From the NCBI RefSeq assembly GCF_030813055.1, contig NZ_JAUSTW010000001.1, positions 496,001 through 560,000 of the forward strand: a stretch of 64,000 nt of DNA, in the 5' to 3' direction. Under the pieces are notes generated by a model. That model was not told the DNA's origin, did no database searches, and saw nothing but the letters and a program-made list of their open reading frames with translations. This stretch comes from Neobacillus ginsengisoli (lineage in GTDB: Bacteria > Bacillota > Bacilli > Bacillales_B > DSM-18226). This document shows, piece by piece, positions 9,942 to 18,375 of the stretch (positions within the stretch are counted from its first letter, which is position 1; every line of letters begins with the position of its first letter). Made by a program: the position numbers and the translations under genes.

Positions 9942-10739
9942 ATGGTAAGAGAACAATTAAAAGGTAAAAATATCGTCATTACCGGGGCATCGGGAGGAAT
10001 CGGAGCGGAAATTGCTAAGCTATGTGCGGCTAGCGGTGCCAATCTTGTTTTGCTTGCACGGAGCATCGGTAAGCTTCAACTGCTTCAAGGGGACCTACAG
10101 AAAAGGCATTATGTTAAAGTTGATGTGTTTCAGCTTGATGTGTCTGATACCGAACAGGTACAGAAAGTCTTTGGTGAGATTTTTGCATCGGTTGGATATA
10201 TAGATATCCTTGTAAATAATGCAGGCTTTGGCGTTTTTCGGGAAGCCCATGAAGTAACAATCGACGAAATTAAAGGGATGTTTAATGTGAATGTGGTCGG
10301 GTTAATGGCATGCACGAGTATGGTATTGCCGAAGATGCGCGAAAGACGCTTTGGCCATATTATAAATATTGCATCCCAGGCGGGGAAAATTGCCACGCCA
10401 AAATCAAGCGTGTATTCTGCCAGCAAACACGCCGTCCTTGGATACACGAATTCACTTAGGATGGAGCTTGCCGATTACAATGTACTAGTTACTTCCGTGA
10501 ATCCCGGGCCGATTGCTACCAATTTTTTTGAAATTGCCGATGAAAAAGGCACGTATGTAAAAAATGTTCAAAAATTTATGCTCAAGCCTCAATATGTCGC
10601 GCAGAAGGTGGTTGATTCTATGCTCACGAAAACAAGGGAGATTAATTTGCCGCGTTGGATGAACATGGGGAGCATTGTCTATGTGCTTTTTCCACGGCTG
10701 TTTGAGCGGATTGGCAGGAGCGTTTTAAATCAAAAATAA
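9942..10739 (+). CDS. yqjQ: Short-chain dehydrogenase/reductase
   Basis: A 265-residue SDR oxidoreductase. It has the NAD(P) motif TGASGGIG near residue 15, the NNAG motif (in ILVNNAGFG), the catalytic Ser in INIASQAG and the YSASK catalytic Tyr-Lys pair, followed by NPGPIATNF. The C-terminal hydrophobic segment (IVYVLFPRLF) suggests membrane association. The longer frame from 9903 lacks a ribosome site; the ATG at 9942 follows AAGGAAG. It is 50 bases downstream of yqjP, and a hairpin with T tract follows. Substrate unknown. Confidence 0.82.
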   Translation: MVREQLKGKNIVITGASGGIGAEIAKLCAASGANLVLLARSIGKLQLLQGDLQKRHYVKVDVFQLDVSDTEQVQKVFGEIFASVGYIDILVNNAGFGVFREAHEVTIDEIKGMFNVNVVGLMACTSMVLPKMRERRFGHIINIASQAGKIATPKSSVYSASKHAVLGYTNSLRMELADYNVLVTSVNPGPIATNFFEIADEKGTYVKNVQKFMLKPQYVAQKVVDSMLTKTREINLPRWMNMGSIVYVLFPRLFERIGRSVLNQK

Positions 10740-10782
10740 TGTTCTCTCCAGCCTCTTTTTAGGGGCTTTTTATTTGACCAAA

Positions 10783-10974
10783 TTATCCTGTTAAAAACTC
10801 ATATACCATATCATTGACTACTTCATATAAATCCGCCGCCGGTTCTGCTTCCTTTGTTTTAAGAATAAGATTGGTCAGTTCCTCTAAATCTTTTTCACCA
10901 ATCGGCATGGTATCAGATTCATAATATTGTTTTAAACAATTTTTAATCATTTTGGTAATCAGCTTTTTCTCCAT
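10783..10974 (-). CDS. yqzH: Small YqzH-like protein
   Basis: A 63-residue acidic, helical protein with no membrane segment. Its location next to the second Y-family polymerase, on the opposite strand, matches B. subtilis yqzH, and the sequence (ESDTMPIGEKDLEEL, NDMVYEFL) fits that small family. The start has AGGTGC upstream. Function unknown; it could be a regulator or partner of unrelated processes. Confidence 0.65.
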   Translation of the reverse strand: MEKKLITKMIKNCLKQYYESDTMPIGEKDLEELTNLILKTKEAEPAADLYEVVNDMVYEFLTG

Positions 10975-11054
10975 TTAAAGCACCTCTCACCGATTATACC
11001 GCATTTTTGACCATTTACCATATTGGAAAACTGTCATAAAATTCCCATTGAATA

Positions 11055-11107
11055 CGAACGCATATTCGCTTAAGATAGTGAATATACTACTACAGAACTT
11101 ATGTTCG
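11055..11107 (+). promoter_or_regulatory. Two LexA (SOS) box candidates upstream of the second Y-family polymerase
   Basis: CGAACGCATATTCG at 11055-11068 differs at one position from the Bacillus consensus CGAACRNRYGTTYG, and AGAACTTATGTTCG at 11094-11107 differs at two. Both lie within 85 bases of the polymerase start, where LexA binding would block transcription until DNA damage. Confidence 0.7.
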
Positions 11108-11135
11108 TTAAAATGCGTTTGTTGGGGGAAAAAGT

Positions 11136-12395
11136 ATGGTCGATTACAGCATAGTACCGCAAAATAAAATTTTATGTGTCGACATGAAGAGCTTCTATGC
11201 AAGCTGTTCGGCTATCATGCTTGGCCTGGATCCTTTGAATTGTTATTTAGCTGTTTGCGGCAACAAAGAGCGGCAGGGAAGCGTGGTCCTTGCTGCCTCG
11301 CCGCGTCTGAAAAAAGAATTCGGAATCAAAACCGGCTCGCGGATGTTTGAAATTCCGAATGACCCGCAGATTCAGATTGTCGAGCCCAGTATGGCAACTT
11401 ATTTGCGCATTTCTACCGAAATTACCCGTGTTTTTAACCGTTATGTTCCAAAAGATGCCCTCCATACGTACAGTGTGGATGAAAGCTTCATTAAAGTCGA
11501 TGGTGTCATTCATTTGTGGGGAGATGCTACAACCATCGCCCAAAAAATAAGGGATGATATCGAGCGTGAATTCCAGCTGCCATGTGCCGTCGGGATTGGT
11601 CCCAACATGTTAATGGCGAAGCTTTGTCTCGATCTTGAGGCAAAGAAACATGGAATTGCCGAATGGACGTATGAAGATGTGCAGACGAAGCTTTGGAATG
11701 TTTCACCGCTTAGGGAAATGTGGGGAATCGGCAGACGTGTTGAAAAAACATTAAACGGAATGGGAATCTTCACTGTCGGTCAGCTGGCCCGATATGATTT
11801 AGAACAATTGGAAAAGAAATTCGGAATCATGGGGAACCAGCTTTATTATCATGCCTGGGGAATCGACCTTTCAGAGCTGGGTGCACCGATTATCCAAGGG
11901 CAAATCAGCTTTGGAAAAAGCCAAATTCTCCTCAGGGATTATAAAGAGGAAGAGGAAATTAAGCATGTGATTTTAGAAATGTGTGAGGAAGTTGCCCGAC
12001 GTGCGAGAACGCATCGAAAGGCGGGAAGGACGATTAGTCTTGGAATCGGCTACAGCCAGGATGAGTTTGGCGGGGGCTTTCATCGCGCGCGGACCATCAA
12101 GCAGCCAACGAATGTAACGATGGACCTTTACCGTGTTTGTCTCGAATTATTTCATGAGCATTATAACGGAAAAACGGTAAGGCAAATTTCGCTTGCGATT
12201 GGAAACATTGTCGATGACAGTGAACTCCAGCTTGACCTTTTTGACATGGGTGCCTATAAAAGGCGGGAGCTTGGCTATGTGGTGGATTCTGTCCGCAAAC
12301 GCTTTGGATCAGGTTCCCTGCTACGCGCTGTTTCTTATACGGCATCAGGAACAGCCAAACATCGGGCAACGTTGGTTGGCGGGCATAAAATGTAA
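11136..12395 (+). CDS. polYB: Y-family DNA polymerase, UvrX/PolY2 type
   Basis: A 419-residue translesion polymerase of the UvrX/YqjW group, distinct from the DinB gene at 1280. It has the palm motif LCVDMKSFYAS near residue 14 and YSVDESFIKV near 111, which give the metal-binding acidic residues; the fingers insert contains SPRLKKEFG. A clamp-binding-like QLDLFD lies at about 368. Two LexA box candidates lie upstream, and a YolD-like gene follows within 20 bases, as in B. subtilis yqjW-yqjX, a known SOS-mutagenesis pair. The start has GGGGGAAAA upstream. Confidence 0.94.
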   Translation: MVDYSIVPQNKILCVDMKSFYASCSAIMLGLDPLNCYLAVCGNKERQGSVVLAASPRLKKEFGIKTGSRMFEIPNDPQIQIVEPSMATYLRISTEITRVFNRYVPKDALHTYSVDESFIKVDGVIHLWGDATTIAQKIRDDIEREFQLPCAVGIGPNMLMAKLCLDLEAKKHGIAEWTYEDVQTKLWNVSPLREMWGIGRRVEKTLNGMGIFTVGQLARYDLEQLEKKFGIMGNQLYYHAWGIDLSELGAPIIQGQISFGKSQILLRDYKEEEEIKHVILEMCEEVARRARTHRKAGRTISLGIGYSQDEFGGGFHRARTIKQPTNVTMDLYRVCLELFHEHYNGKTVRQISLAIGNIVDDSELQLDLFDMGAYKRRELGYVVDSVRKRFGSGSLLRAVSYTASGTAKHRATLVGGHKM

Positions 12396-12415
12396 TGGAG
12401 AAAGAAGGGAGACGA

Positions 12416-12748
12416 ATGATTCGTGACCGCGGGAGAATCAAATGGACGTCGATGATGCTTCCGGAGCATGTGAAATTGCTCAGGGACTGGGTAAAGGAAG
12501 ATAGATATGAAGACAAGAAAGAAATGGATGAACAGCAGCTGGAGCTCATGAACGACACCTTATCTGAAGCAATCGAATTTGATCAATTTGTTGCGATCAC
12601 GCATTATCGAAATCGAAATTATGAAATCGTAATAGGGAAAATTCATTACTGGGATGAAACAGCGGGGAAGCTCCATGTCGTCGACCGGTTTGAGGAGGTA
12701 CACCGCATTCCAATTGGTGCCATCGCTGACATCAGGCTTTCCGATTAA
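12416..12748 (+). CDS. yqjX: YolD-like protein
   Basis: A 110-residue protein of the YolD-like family, which in Bacillus is co-transcribed with UvrX-type polymerases. The family core is visible: RDRGRIKWTSMMLPEH at the N terminus and a C-terminal SH3-like part ending in HRIPIGAIADI. An overlapping ATG at 12395 is in frame, but GAAGGGAG lies right before the ATG at 12416. Its operon with polYB points to a role in damage tolerance, possibly polymerase modulation; the mechanism is not established. Confidence 0.85.
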   Translation: MIRDRGRIKWTSMMLPEHVKLLRDWVKEDRYEDKKEMDEQQLELMNDTLSEAIEFDQFVAITHYRNRNYEIVIGKIHYWDETAGKLHVVDRFEEVHRIPIGAIADIRLSD

Positions 12749-12756
12749 GGAGCAAT

Positions 12757-12787
12757 AAAAAGAGCAGTCATCGAAAGCTGCTCTTCA
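12757..12787. terminator. Terminator between yqjX and the CDGSH gene
   Basis: Stem AGAGCAG / CTGCTCT with a ten-base loop between two convergent genes; the T tract is weak on the plus strand. Confidence 0.65.
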
Positions 12788-12791
12788 CATC

Positions 12792-12998
12792 TTATTCCTC
12801 TTTAGGAACCCGTACTTGAGATTCAAATTTTCCTTTATGCGAGCCGTCACAAAAAGGTTTATTATTAGATAGGCCGCAGCGGCAAAGGGAAAAGGATGGC
12901 TTTGTTGTATAGACATTGCCTTCTCCATCTAACAATTCAACATCACCGGTAATTCTAAGTGAACCGTTATCGTTTACTTTAATTTGAACTTTTGACAT
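12792..12998 (-). CDS. CDGSH iron-sulfur domain protein
   Basis: A 68-residue protein consisting of a single CDGSH domain. The 2Fe-2S ligands are seen in the C-R-C ... P-F-C-D-G-S-H motif: three Cys and one His. Such proteins carry a redox-active, labile 2Fe-2S cluster; the bacterial function is unclear. A GTG at 13007 is in frame, but the ATG at 12998 is better placed relative to GGGG. It stands alone and is convergent with yqjX. Confidence 0.9.
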   Translation of the reverse strand: MSKVQIKVNDNGSLRITGDVELLDGEGNVYTTKPSFSLCRCGLSNNKPFCDGSHKGKFESQVRVPKEE

Positions 12999-13108
12999 CT
13001 CCAACACCCCTTCAATAAATATTCATCATCTCTCCTGAGATTAACTGGAAAGAGAGGAAAATGCAACCCGTGACCCGGGATAAGCAAAAAAATAAGAATT
13101 TAAAAAAA

Positions 13109-13130
13109 CATATGATAAAATCATCATATG
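13109..13130 (+). repeat. Perfect inverted repeat upstream of yqkB
   Basis: CATATGAT, six bases, ATCATATG. It lies about 20 bases before the yqkB start codon and could be an operator or an mRNA hairpin in the leader. Confidence 0.6.
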
Positions 13131-13152
13131 CAAAGAGAGGGGTGCTTTTACG

Positions 13153-13485
13153 TTGGAAATAGTAATAACCGAGGCGGCAGCTGAAAAAATTAAGCTGAGA
13201 ACAGAAGGCCGGGAAGGCTTTTTAAAACTAAAATACGATACGGACGGCTGCGGCTGTGCGGTAAACGGTGTAGCAGCATTGTGGTTTGTATCAGAAATAG
13301 AGGATACCGATATCGCTATTGAAACAAACGACAGAACTATTTATGTAGAAAAATCAAAGACTGTCTTCTTTGATGAGCAAATGAAAATTGACTTCTCTAA
13401 TAGCTCAAATTGTTTTCAATTAAAAAGCCCGCAACAAATCTTAAATGGGCACATGAGCCTTGTGATTAAAGAAAAAACAGACTGA
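13153..13485 (+). CDS. yqkB: HesB/IscA-like Fe-S biogenesis family protein
   Basis: A 110-residue protein of the HesB-like (YqkB/YneR) group. It has the family's beta-rich core with a DTDGCGCAVNG stretch near residue 33, but lacks the C-terminal Cys-Gly-Cys pair of true IscA/SufA scaffolds, so it may bind a cluster differently or not at all. The start is TTG after GAGAGGGGTG. The stop codon lies in the stem of the following terminator. Confidence 0.82.
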   Translation: MEIVITEAAAEKIKLRTEGREGFLKLKYDTDGCGCAVNGVAALWFVSEIEDTDIAIETNDRTIYVEKSKTVFFDEQMKIDFSNSSNCFQLKSPQQILNGHMSLVIKEKTD

Positions 13486-13508
13486 ACCTATTTGGACAGT
13501 CTGTTTTT
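13474..13508. terminator. Terminator between yqkB and yqkD
   Basis: Ten-base stem AAACAGACTG / CAGTCTGTTT followed by T's; it overlaps the 3' end of yqkB and serves both convergent genes. Confidence 0.82.
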
Positions 13509-14430
13509 AAATAGATAAAGATTCATGGAAAACATATTTTTGTAAAAATTCATCAATGACCCGTTCATAATCGGCACGGTTTTCGTTGAAAGACTGGGCG
13601 TGCCGGCCGTTTGCTGCCAGAAAAAGCATTTTTGGAGCCTTTGTGTGCGCAAATAAATCTTCACTCATTGTCGGTAGAATAAAATCATCCTTCTGACTGT
13701 GAATGAACAGAATGGGATGTTTAATATTATCAATAACCGAAATCGGTGAAACATGCCGGATGGAATATTTGTCACGGACGCGCAAGAAAACATCCGCAAT
13801 CGGAAGTAATAGCCTCGGTGCAATCTTCATTTCCTTTTTTAGACGATAGGCCAGTTGAGCTCTAAAGTCTGAAAAAGGACAGTCCGCAATATAAAAATCA
13901 GCTCCATCCTCAAGAATTCCTGCATACAGCAGCATGGTCGCCGCCCCCATTGATTCACCGTGAATCCCAAGTTCGAGATTGGGCCCTTTTTCTTTTTTTA
14001 GCCAGTCGACGACTGACTTTAGATCGAATTTTTCATAATGACCATAACTTGTGGTTTTTCCCCCGGATTCGCCGTGGCGCCGGTGATCATAAATTAAGGC
14101 ATTAAAGCCGCGCTCTAAGAAAAGGTTCATATATTTAATCGAATTTACTTTTGTTTCTGTTACACCATGGGAAATAATAATATAGCGATTTGACCGATAC
14201 GGTTCAACAAGTAGGGCTTTGATGGTGTAGCCAAAAGGTGAAGCAATGGCAATCTCTCGCTTTGGAAGTGACGCAAATTCATCGGGTTTATATCTTCCGG
14301 CTTCCTTTTCCCGTTCTAAAATAAACGTTTCATCCTTCTTTTTCATATACATCAAGCGGTTAGTAAAATAAATACCGAGGACCAGCCAAAAAAACAGTAA
14401 AATAAATAGGGCCCGAAATGTCTTCCTCAA
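13507..14430 (-). CDS. yqkD: Membrane-anchored alpha/beta hydrolase
   Basis: A 307-residue serine hydrolase. Residues 7-26 form an N-terminal membrane anchor. The oxyanion motif SHGVTE lies near residue 89, the nucleophile Ser in GIHGESMGAA near 159, an acid in HSQKDDFI near 248 and the catalytic His in NGRHAQS near 275. It matches YqkD-type esterases, with the active site probably on the outer face of the membrane. The natural substrate is unknown. The start overlaps no other gene. Confidence 0.88.
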   Translation of the reverse strand: MRKTFRALFILLFFWLVLGIYFTNRLMYMKKKDETFILEREKEAGRYKPDEFASLPKREIAIASPFGYTIKALLVEPYRSNRYIIISHGVTETKVNSIKYMNLFLERGFNALIYDHRRHGESGGKTTSYGHYEKFDLKSVVDWLKKEKGPNLELGIHGESMGAATMLLYAGILEDGADFYIADCPFSDFRAQLAYRLKKEMKIAPRLLLPIADVFLRVRDKYSIRHVSPISVIDNIKHPILFIHSQKDDFILPTMSEDLFAHTKAPKMLFLAANGRHAQSFNENRADYERVIDEFLQKYVFHESLSI

Positions 14431-14495
14431 AAGACGGCACCTCCTATAGGCTTTCTATAAAATATGACGTCATCGAACTTAATTTTCTTATAACA

Positions 14496-14530
14496 TGAAA
14501 AAAGCCGCTGACTCAAATGAGCGGCTTTAT
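14496..14530 (-). terminator. Terminator after the 47-residue ORF
   Basis: Perfect stem AAAGCCGCT / AGCGGCTTT, with a T6 run on the minus strand side. Confidence 0.8.
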
Positions 14531-14544
14531 GTGAAAGGTAAAAA

Positions 14545-14688
14545 TTACGACTGTTCCGAATTCTGTCGCTTCGTTGGGTGGAGTGCTTTTTCGAGTTCTT
14601 CTGCAGCAATCATCCTCTTGCCCGTACCGGCTGAATCTGAATAATTTTTTCCTTGTTGGCTGAATCCTTTATCCCGTTTTTGGCTCAT
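14545..14688 (-). CDS. Small hydrophilic protein, unknown
   Basis: A 47-residue, highly charged and Ser/Gln-rich protein (begins MSQKRDKGFSQQGKNY). The ATG at 14688 follows GAAGGGAG; a longer frame to 14730 has no ribosome site. It has its own terminator, which supports a real gene. Composition recalls small spore-associated or YfhD-like proteins, but the family is not recognised with confidence. Confidence 0.6.
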   Translation of the reverse strand: MSQKRDKGFSQQGKNYSDSAGTGKRMIAAEELEKALHPTKRQNSEQS

Positions 14689-14764
14689 GGTCAGTCTCCC
14701 TTCGAAGTGGTTACATCTAATAAGATGCATTAATTGAAGACTGATTATTCATGAAAACCTGGGC

Positions 14765-15033
14765 CTAAACAGTTTGGAAATGACGCCGATAATATCCGCT
14801 TTTAATCTGTCTTGATAAATAAGGCCGAACGATTTCAATAGCGTTAACGAGCTTATTAAGATTAACACCGGTATGAATTCCCATTCGTTCAAGCATATAA
14901 ACAACATCCTCAGTCGCCGCATTTCCCGCAGCCCCGGGTGGAAACGGACAGCCGCAAAGTCCGCCTGCAGAAGTATCAAAGCGCCCGCGGGCCAACTTCA
15001 ATAATTGTTACTTTTAGGCAAATTTAGCATCAT
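14765..15033 (-). pseudogene. yngG: Hydroxymethylglutaryl-CoA lyase, internally deleted remnant
   Basis: The ends of an HMG-CoA lyase gene survive. At 15033 a good ribosome site (GGAGGG) and ATG-ATG lead into LNLPKS; after a 2-base loss the frame continues as TIIEVGPR, the enzyme's N terminus. Then the sequence jumps to FDTSAGGLCGCPFPPGA (active-site Cys region) and runs to the normal C terminus (NLNKLVNAIEIV). About 200-230 central residues, including the metal-site loops, are missing. The enzyme splits HMG-CoA to acetoacetate in leucine breakdown. A 78-residue open frame (14765-15001) is only the surviving tail. Confidence 0.85.
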
Positions 15034-15150
15034 TTTCTCCCTCCTATATTCATACTTTCATTGTAGAAGCGGTAATTTCTAAAAAGCAAGAATAAATGAA
15101 ATTTTGACAAAATTAGAGGGTTTTTAAAGTTTACAGGAGAAAGTAATAAA

Positions 15151-15403
15151 AGTATTATAGGAGACTTTAGCCTGGTAAGGGCATGGAAGGGCGATCGGAT
15201 GGGAAATCTCATTCCACAAAACAGCGAAAAACTTTAATCCGATGATTGCGGCAGCAGGAAAAGTGACCATTGCTGAGGTAGAAAACCTTTTCGAAATCGG
15301 CGAGCTTGATCCTAATTTTATTCATACACCAAGTGTTTATGTTCAATCCATTATTGAAGGCAAACAGGAAAAACGAATTGAGAGATTGACTGTTAGAAAA
15401 TAG
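15151..15403 (+). pseudogene. scoA: 3-ketoacid CoA-transferase subunit A, 3' remnant with frameshift
   Basis: The stretch encodes the C-terminal third of a CoA-transferase subunit A. Frame one reads GDFSLVRAWKGDRMGNLI; after a 2-base loss at about 15212 the second frame reads FHKTAKNFNPMIAAAG and continues to the stop at 15401-15403. No N-terminal half, start or glycine-rich CoA site is found upstream; the sequence before about 15140 looks like ordinary intergenic DNA. The gene cannot make a working subunit. It directly precedes scoB in the usual scoA-scoB order. Confidence 0.88.
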
Positions 15404-15424
15404 AGTCGGGGAAGGAGAGACATT

Positions 15425-16093
15425 ATGGCGAATGAGAAGGCCTCTGCCAGAGTGAGAATTGCGATAAGAGCAGAAAAGGAAATTGAAAATGGCTATTATG
15501 TAAACCTGGGAATTGGCATGCCAACCCTTGTAGCTAATTATATATCGGGTAATAAGCAGGTGGTCCTGCAATCGGAGAATGGGCTTCTTGGAATTGGACC
15601 TTACCCGAATGAAGAAGAGGTAGATCCTGACTTAATCAATGCTGGCAAAGAGACAGTCACAGCCATTAGTGGTGCAGCCTATTTTGACAGCGCCGAATCG
15701 TTTGCGATGATTCGCGGAGGACATATTAATTTGGCCATCCTAGGCGGAATGGAAGTATCGGAAACCGGTGATCTGGCAAACTGGATGATTCCCGGAAAAA
15801 TGATAAAAGGTATGGGCGGAGCAATGGATCTTGTGCATGGTGCACGGAAAATTATTGTGATCATGGAGCATGTAACTAAAGCAGGCGAATCGAAGATTTT
15901 AAAGAAATGCACCCTTCCATTAACCGGAAAAGGAGTCGTTAACCGCATCATCACGGAGCGCGCTGTAATGGATGTGACTGATTCCGGGTTGAAGCTTATC
16001 GAAGTAGCAAAGGGATTTACAGTTGAGGAGGTAGTTCATTCAACAGAAGCTGCCCTAACTGTAGATGAAAACGTAGTATTAGAAGCATATTAG
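15425..16093 (+). CDS. scoB: 3-ketoacid CoA-transferase subunit B (orphaned)
   Basis: A 222-residue subunit of succinyl-CoA (or butyrate/acetate):acetoacetate CoA-transferase, which activates ketoacids. It carries the subunit-B signature [10 protein letters not shown] near residue 27 and the catalytic Glu in QSENGLLG near 51, followed by [17 protein letters not shown]. The reading frame is full length and has a GGAAGGAGA ribosome site. Its partner scoA is a broken remnant just upstream, so unless a second subunit A exists elsewhere, this protein has no partner and may be on its way to decay. Confidence 0.9.
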   Translation: MANEKASARVRIAIRAEKEIENGYYVNLGIGMPTLVANYISGNKQVVLQSENGLLGIGPYPNEEEVDPDLINAGKETVTAISGAAYFDSAESFAMIRGGHINLAILGGMEVSETGDLANWMIPGKMIKGMGGAMDLVHGARKIIVIMEHVTKAGESKILKKCTLPLTGKGVVNRIITERAVMDVTDSGLKLIEVAKGFTVEEVVHSTEAALTVDENVVLEAY

Positions 16094-16100
16094 TATAATA

Positions 16101-16137
16101 AAAGCAGGCTGTTTTATGTGGAATAGCCTGCTTTTTA
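16101..16137. terminator. Terminator between scoB and the exporter gene
   Basis: Stem AAAGCAGGCT / AGCCTGCTTT with T5, between convergent genes. Confidence 0.85.
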
Positions 16138-16141
16138 TCGA

Positions 16142-17692
16142 TTAATGAGGTGCCTGTGCCGAATCTTGCTGTGCAGCTTGTTTTTTCTTATAGGCAGCTG
16201 CATCAAACCGTGCGGAACCTGCAAACAGCGCCGCTAGCAGTCCAAAAACGGCAGCGCCGACTAAGAACCAAAATCCAAGATGGATCGAGTCTCCAAGAGC
16301 ATTTTTTAACATTGTTAAAACTTGCCCCGGAATCTGACCTCCTGCACGCAGAAGGACTTGCGGATTGGTGAACATCTCCAATTTTTCAATGGGAATCCCT
16401 AGTTTAGGAGCACCGCTTTGAATCGCTGATTCCATATGACGGTTAACCAGGGCCGCCATAATCGCGGTGCCAAAAACGCCGCCGATGGACCGGAAGAAGG
16501 CAACCGTTGAAGTGGCGATTCCTTGATACCGCTCCTCTGCAGAAACTGTCACAGCGGTTTGAGTAATCGGCATCAAAATCCCGATACCTGCTCCAATGAC
16601 AACCATATCCAACCTCATCATCCATTTATTAGCTTCCAAAGACATGCCCGTCATGAAAAATAATCCGGCTCCGGCAATAATCATCGAAGCCAGCATATTG
16701 GCTCTCCAGCTTAATCTTGTCATCGTAAAACTGCTGATTGAGGCACCAATCATCACGGAAAACATCATCGGCGTTACCGCATTTCCGGCATCACTGATAT
16801 CGCCGCCCAGCCCGCCTTGCACAAAGATGGGGATATATAACAGGGCACCGAACATAACGACTCCTTGGATAAAGGTTACGAGACTTGAAGCAGCAATGAC
16901 GCGATTTTTAAACAACCCTAGCGGTAAAATCGGTTCGTTTACTTTCATTTCTGTAATAAAGAAGAAAATAATACTGACTGCACCAAGAGCAAATAATCCA
17001 ATGATTTGCTTGGATGACCAGCTATAATCAACTCCACCCATTTTTAATGCAAGTAAAATCGAAATCGTTGAAATGACTAATAAAATCGATCCTAAGTAAT
17101 CAATATACTTCTTTTCTTCCCTTTTTTGCTCAAATAAGGCCAGAGAAAGAATCACAAACGAGACAATCCCTAATGGCAAATTGATGTAAAAATTCCAGCG
17201 CCAGCTAAAGTGTGTCGTAATAACTGACCCTAATGTCGGTCCAACAACAGAACTTAATGCAAACACACCCATAAACAATGCCTGAAATCTTCCAGCCTTA
17301 TCCTGAGGCATTAATCCGAAAATTAACGTAAAGGTGATTGGCATCAAAAAGCCGGCGCCGATTCCTTGAATACCTCGAAAAATAATCAGCTGTTCCATGG
17401 TTGTGGATGCTCCACACAGGGCAGAGCCTCCAAGAAACAGTAAAAGACCGATTAAATAGAATCGTTTTCTCCCATACATATCAGATAACTTCCCAACAAT
17501 CGGCATGATGGCAGTTGAGGCAAGCATGTAGATGGTGAATACCCAGGAGATCATATCAAGACCTCCTAATTTTTCGACAATCGTAGGTAATGCCGTTGTG
17601 ACGATTGTTTGATCAAGTGATGATAAAAACATACTGAGAAGCAATGCACCCATAATCCAGTTAACGCGATTGATTTGACCGGATTTCCCCAT
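16142..17692 (-). CDS. MFS multidrug exporter, DHA2 (EmrB/QacA) family
   Basis: A 516-residue inner-membrane proton-drug antiporter with about 14 predicted membrane segments, the number typical of DHA2. The signature segment with LSSLDQTIVTTALPTI (motif D1) is in the first helix, and GKLSDMYGRKRFYLIG (motif A) near residue 67. It is 15 bases downstream of a TetR-type regulator on the same strand, and both share the operator region at 18355-18410, so drug-inducible expression is likely. Ligand not predictable. The start ATG has AGGGGAG upstream. Confidence 0.92.
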   Translation of the reverse strand: MGKSGQINRVNWIMGALLLSMFLSSLDQTIVTTALPTIVEKLGGLDMISWVFTIYMLASTAIMPIVGKLSDMYGRKRFYLIGLLLFLGGSALCGASTTMEQLIIFRGIQGIGAGFLMPITFTLIFGLMPQDKAGRFQALFMGVFALSSVVGPTLGSVITTHFSWRWNFYINLPLGIVSFVILSLALFEQKREEKKYIDYLGSILLVISTISILLALKMGGVDYSWSSKQIIGLFALGAVSIIFFFITEMKVNEPILPLGLFKNRVIAASSLVTFIQGVVMFGALLYIPIFVQGGLGGDISDAGNAVTPMMFSVMIGASISSFTMTRLSWRANMLASMIIAGAGLFFMTGMSLEANKWMMRLDMVVIGAGIGILMPITQTAVTVSAEERYQGIATSTVAFFRSIGGVFGTAIMAALVNRHMESAIQSGAPKLGIPIEKLEMFTNPQVLLRAGGQIPGQVLTMLKNALGDSIHLGFWFLVGAAVFGLLAALFAGSARFDAAAYKKKQAAQQDSAQAPH

Positions 17693-17707
17693 TTACAATC
17701 TCCCCTT

Positions 17708-18343
17708 TTAAATTAATAAACCGTTAAACAATACATCAATTGTTTGCTGAATATAAGCATTTGTTTCAGCCGATTCGGGACTCCTTCCACTTCCTGTCAT
17801 TGTGAACATAGCCCCTGAAATTCCACCCCAAAAAATTTGCGAAAAGAGATAAGGATCTCCAATTCGTATCAGCCCTTGTTCCATTGCATCTGCAAATGTG
17901 TCAGCTAACGGCTGATGGATATTAGTGGTAAAGTTTTTAGAAATTTCATCTCCCCTTTCTCCAAATACAGCAGGAATATCCTGGTACAGATCACGAAAGA
18001 AATGTACCATGGACGGGTCTTGGGCAGCAGTATGCAAATAATGCAGTGCATATTGCTGTAATCTTTCCAGTGGCGGCTCTGTAGTTTTCAATCGGGCACT
18101 TACAAATTGGATAGCAGCGGTTAGAGCTCCCTCAAATAAAGTTTGAAATAACTCATACTTATCCTTGTAATAGTAATAAACAAGCCCGCGGGCAATCCCC
18201 GCTTTTTTGGCAATCTCGCCAATTTCTGTACTCAAAAACCCTTTTTCTATATACACTTCACGGGCTGCCTCCAAAATTTGCCGGATTCGCTGCTGTCTAA
18301 TTTCTTCATTTTGTTCAGGTGTTCGTGGAGACACATTTTTCAC
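17708..18343 (-). CDS. TetR-family transcriptional regulator
   Basis: A 211-residue repressor. The N-terminal helix-turn-helix covers about residues 15-60 (IRQILEAAREVYIEKGF ... IAKKAGIARGLVYYYYKDK), followed by a ligand-binding domain of TetR_C type. It is the first gene of a two-gene operon with the DHA2 exporter. Its own promoter overlaps a palindrome, implying autoregulation. The start ATG follows AGGAGTG. Confidence 0.92.
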   Translation of the reverse strand: MKNVSPRTPEQNEEIRQQRIRQILEAAREVYIEKGFLSTEIGEIAKKAGIARGLVYYYYKDKYELFQTLFEGALTAAIQFVSARLKTTEPPLERLQQYALHYLHTAAQDPSMVHFFRDLYQDIPAVFGERGDEISKNFTTNIHQPLADTFADAMEQGLIRIGDPYLFSQIFWGGISGAMFTMTGSGRSPESAETNAYIQQTIDVLFNGLLI

Positions 18344-18375
18344 TCCTTTTTAAATTAACATCTGTGTCAATTTAA

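Noticed and set aside
12097..12558. A 153-residue open frame opposite polYB and yqjX
   Set aside because: It is antisense to two well-supported genes, has no ribosome site and a low-complexity Ser-rich start.
14749..14979. A hydrophobic 76-residue frame on the minus strand
   Set aside because: It is the wrong frame of the HMG-CoA lyase remnant; the true frame beside it has clear family motifs.
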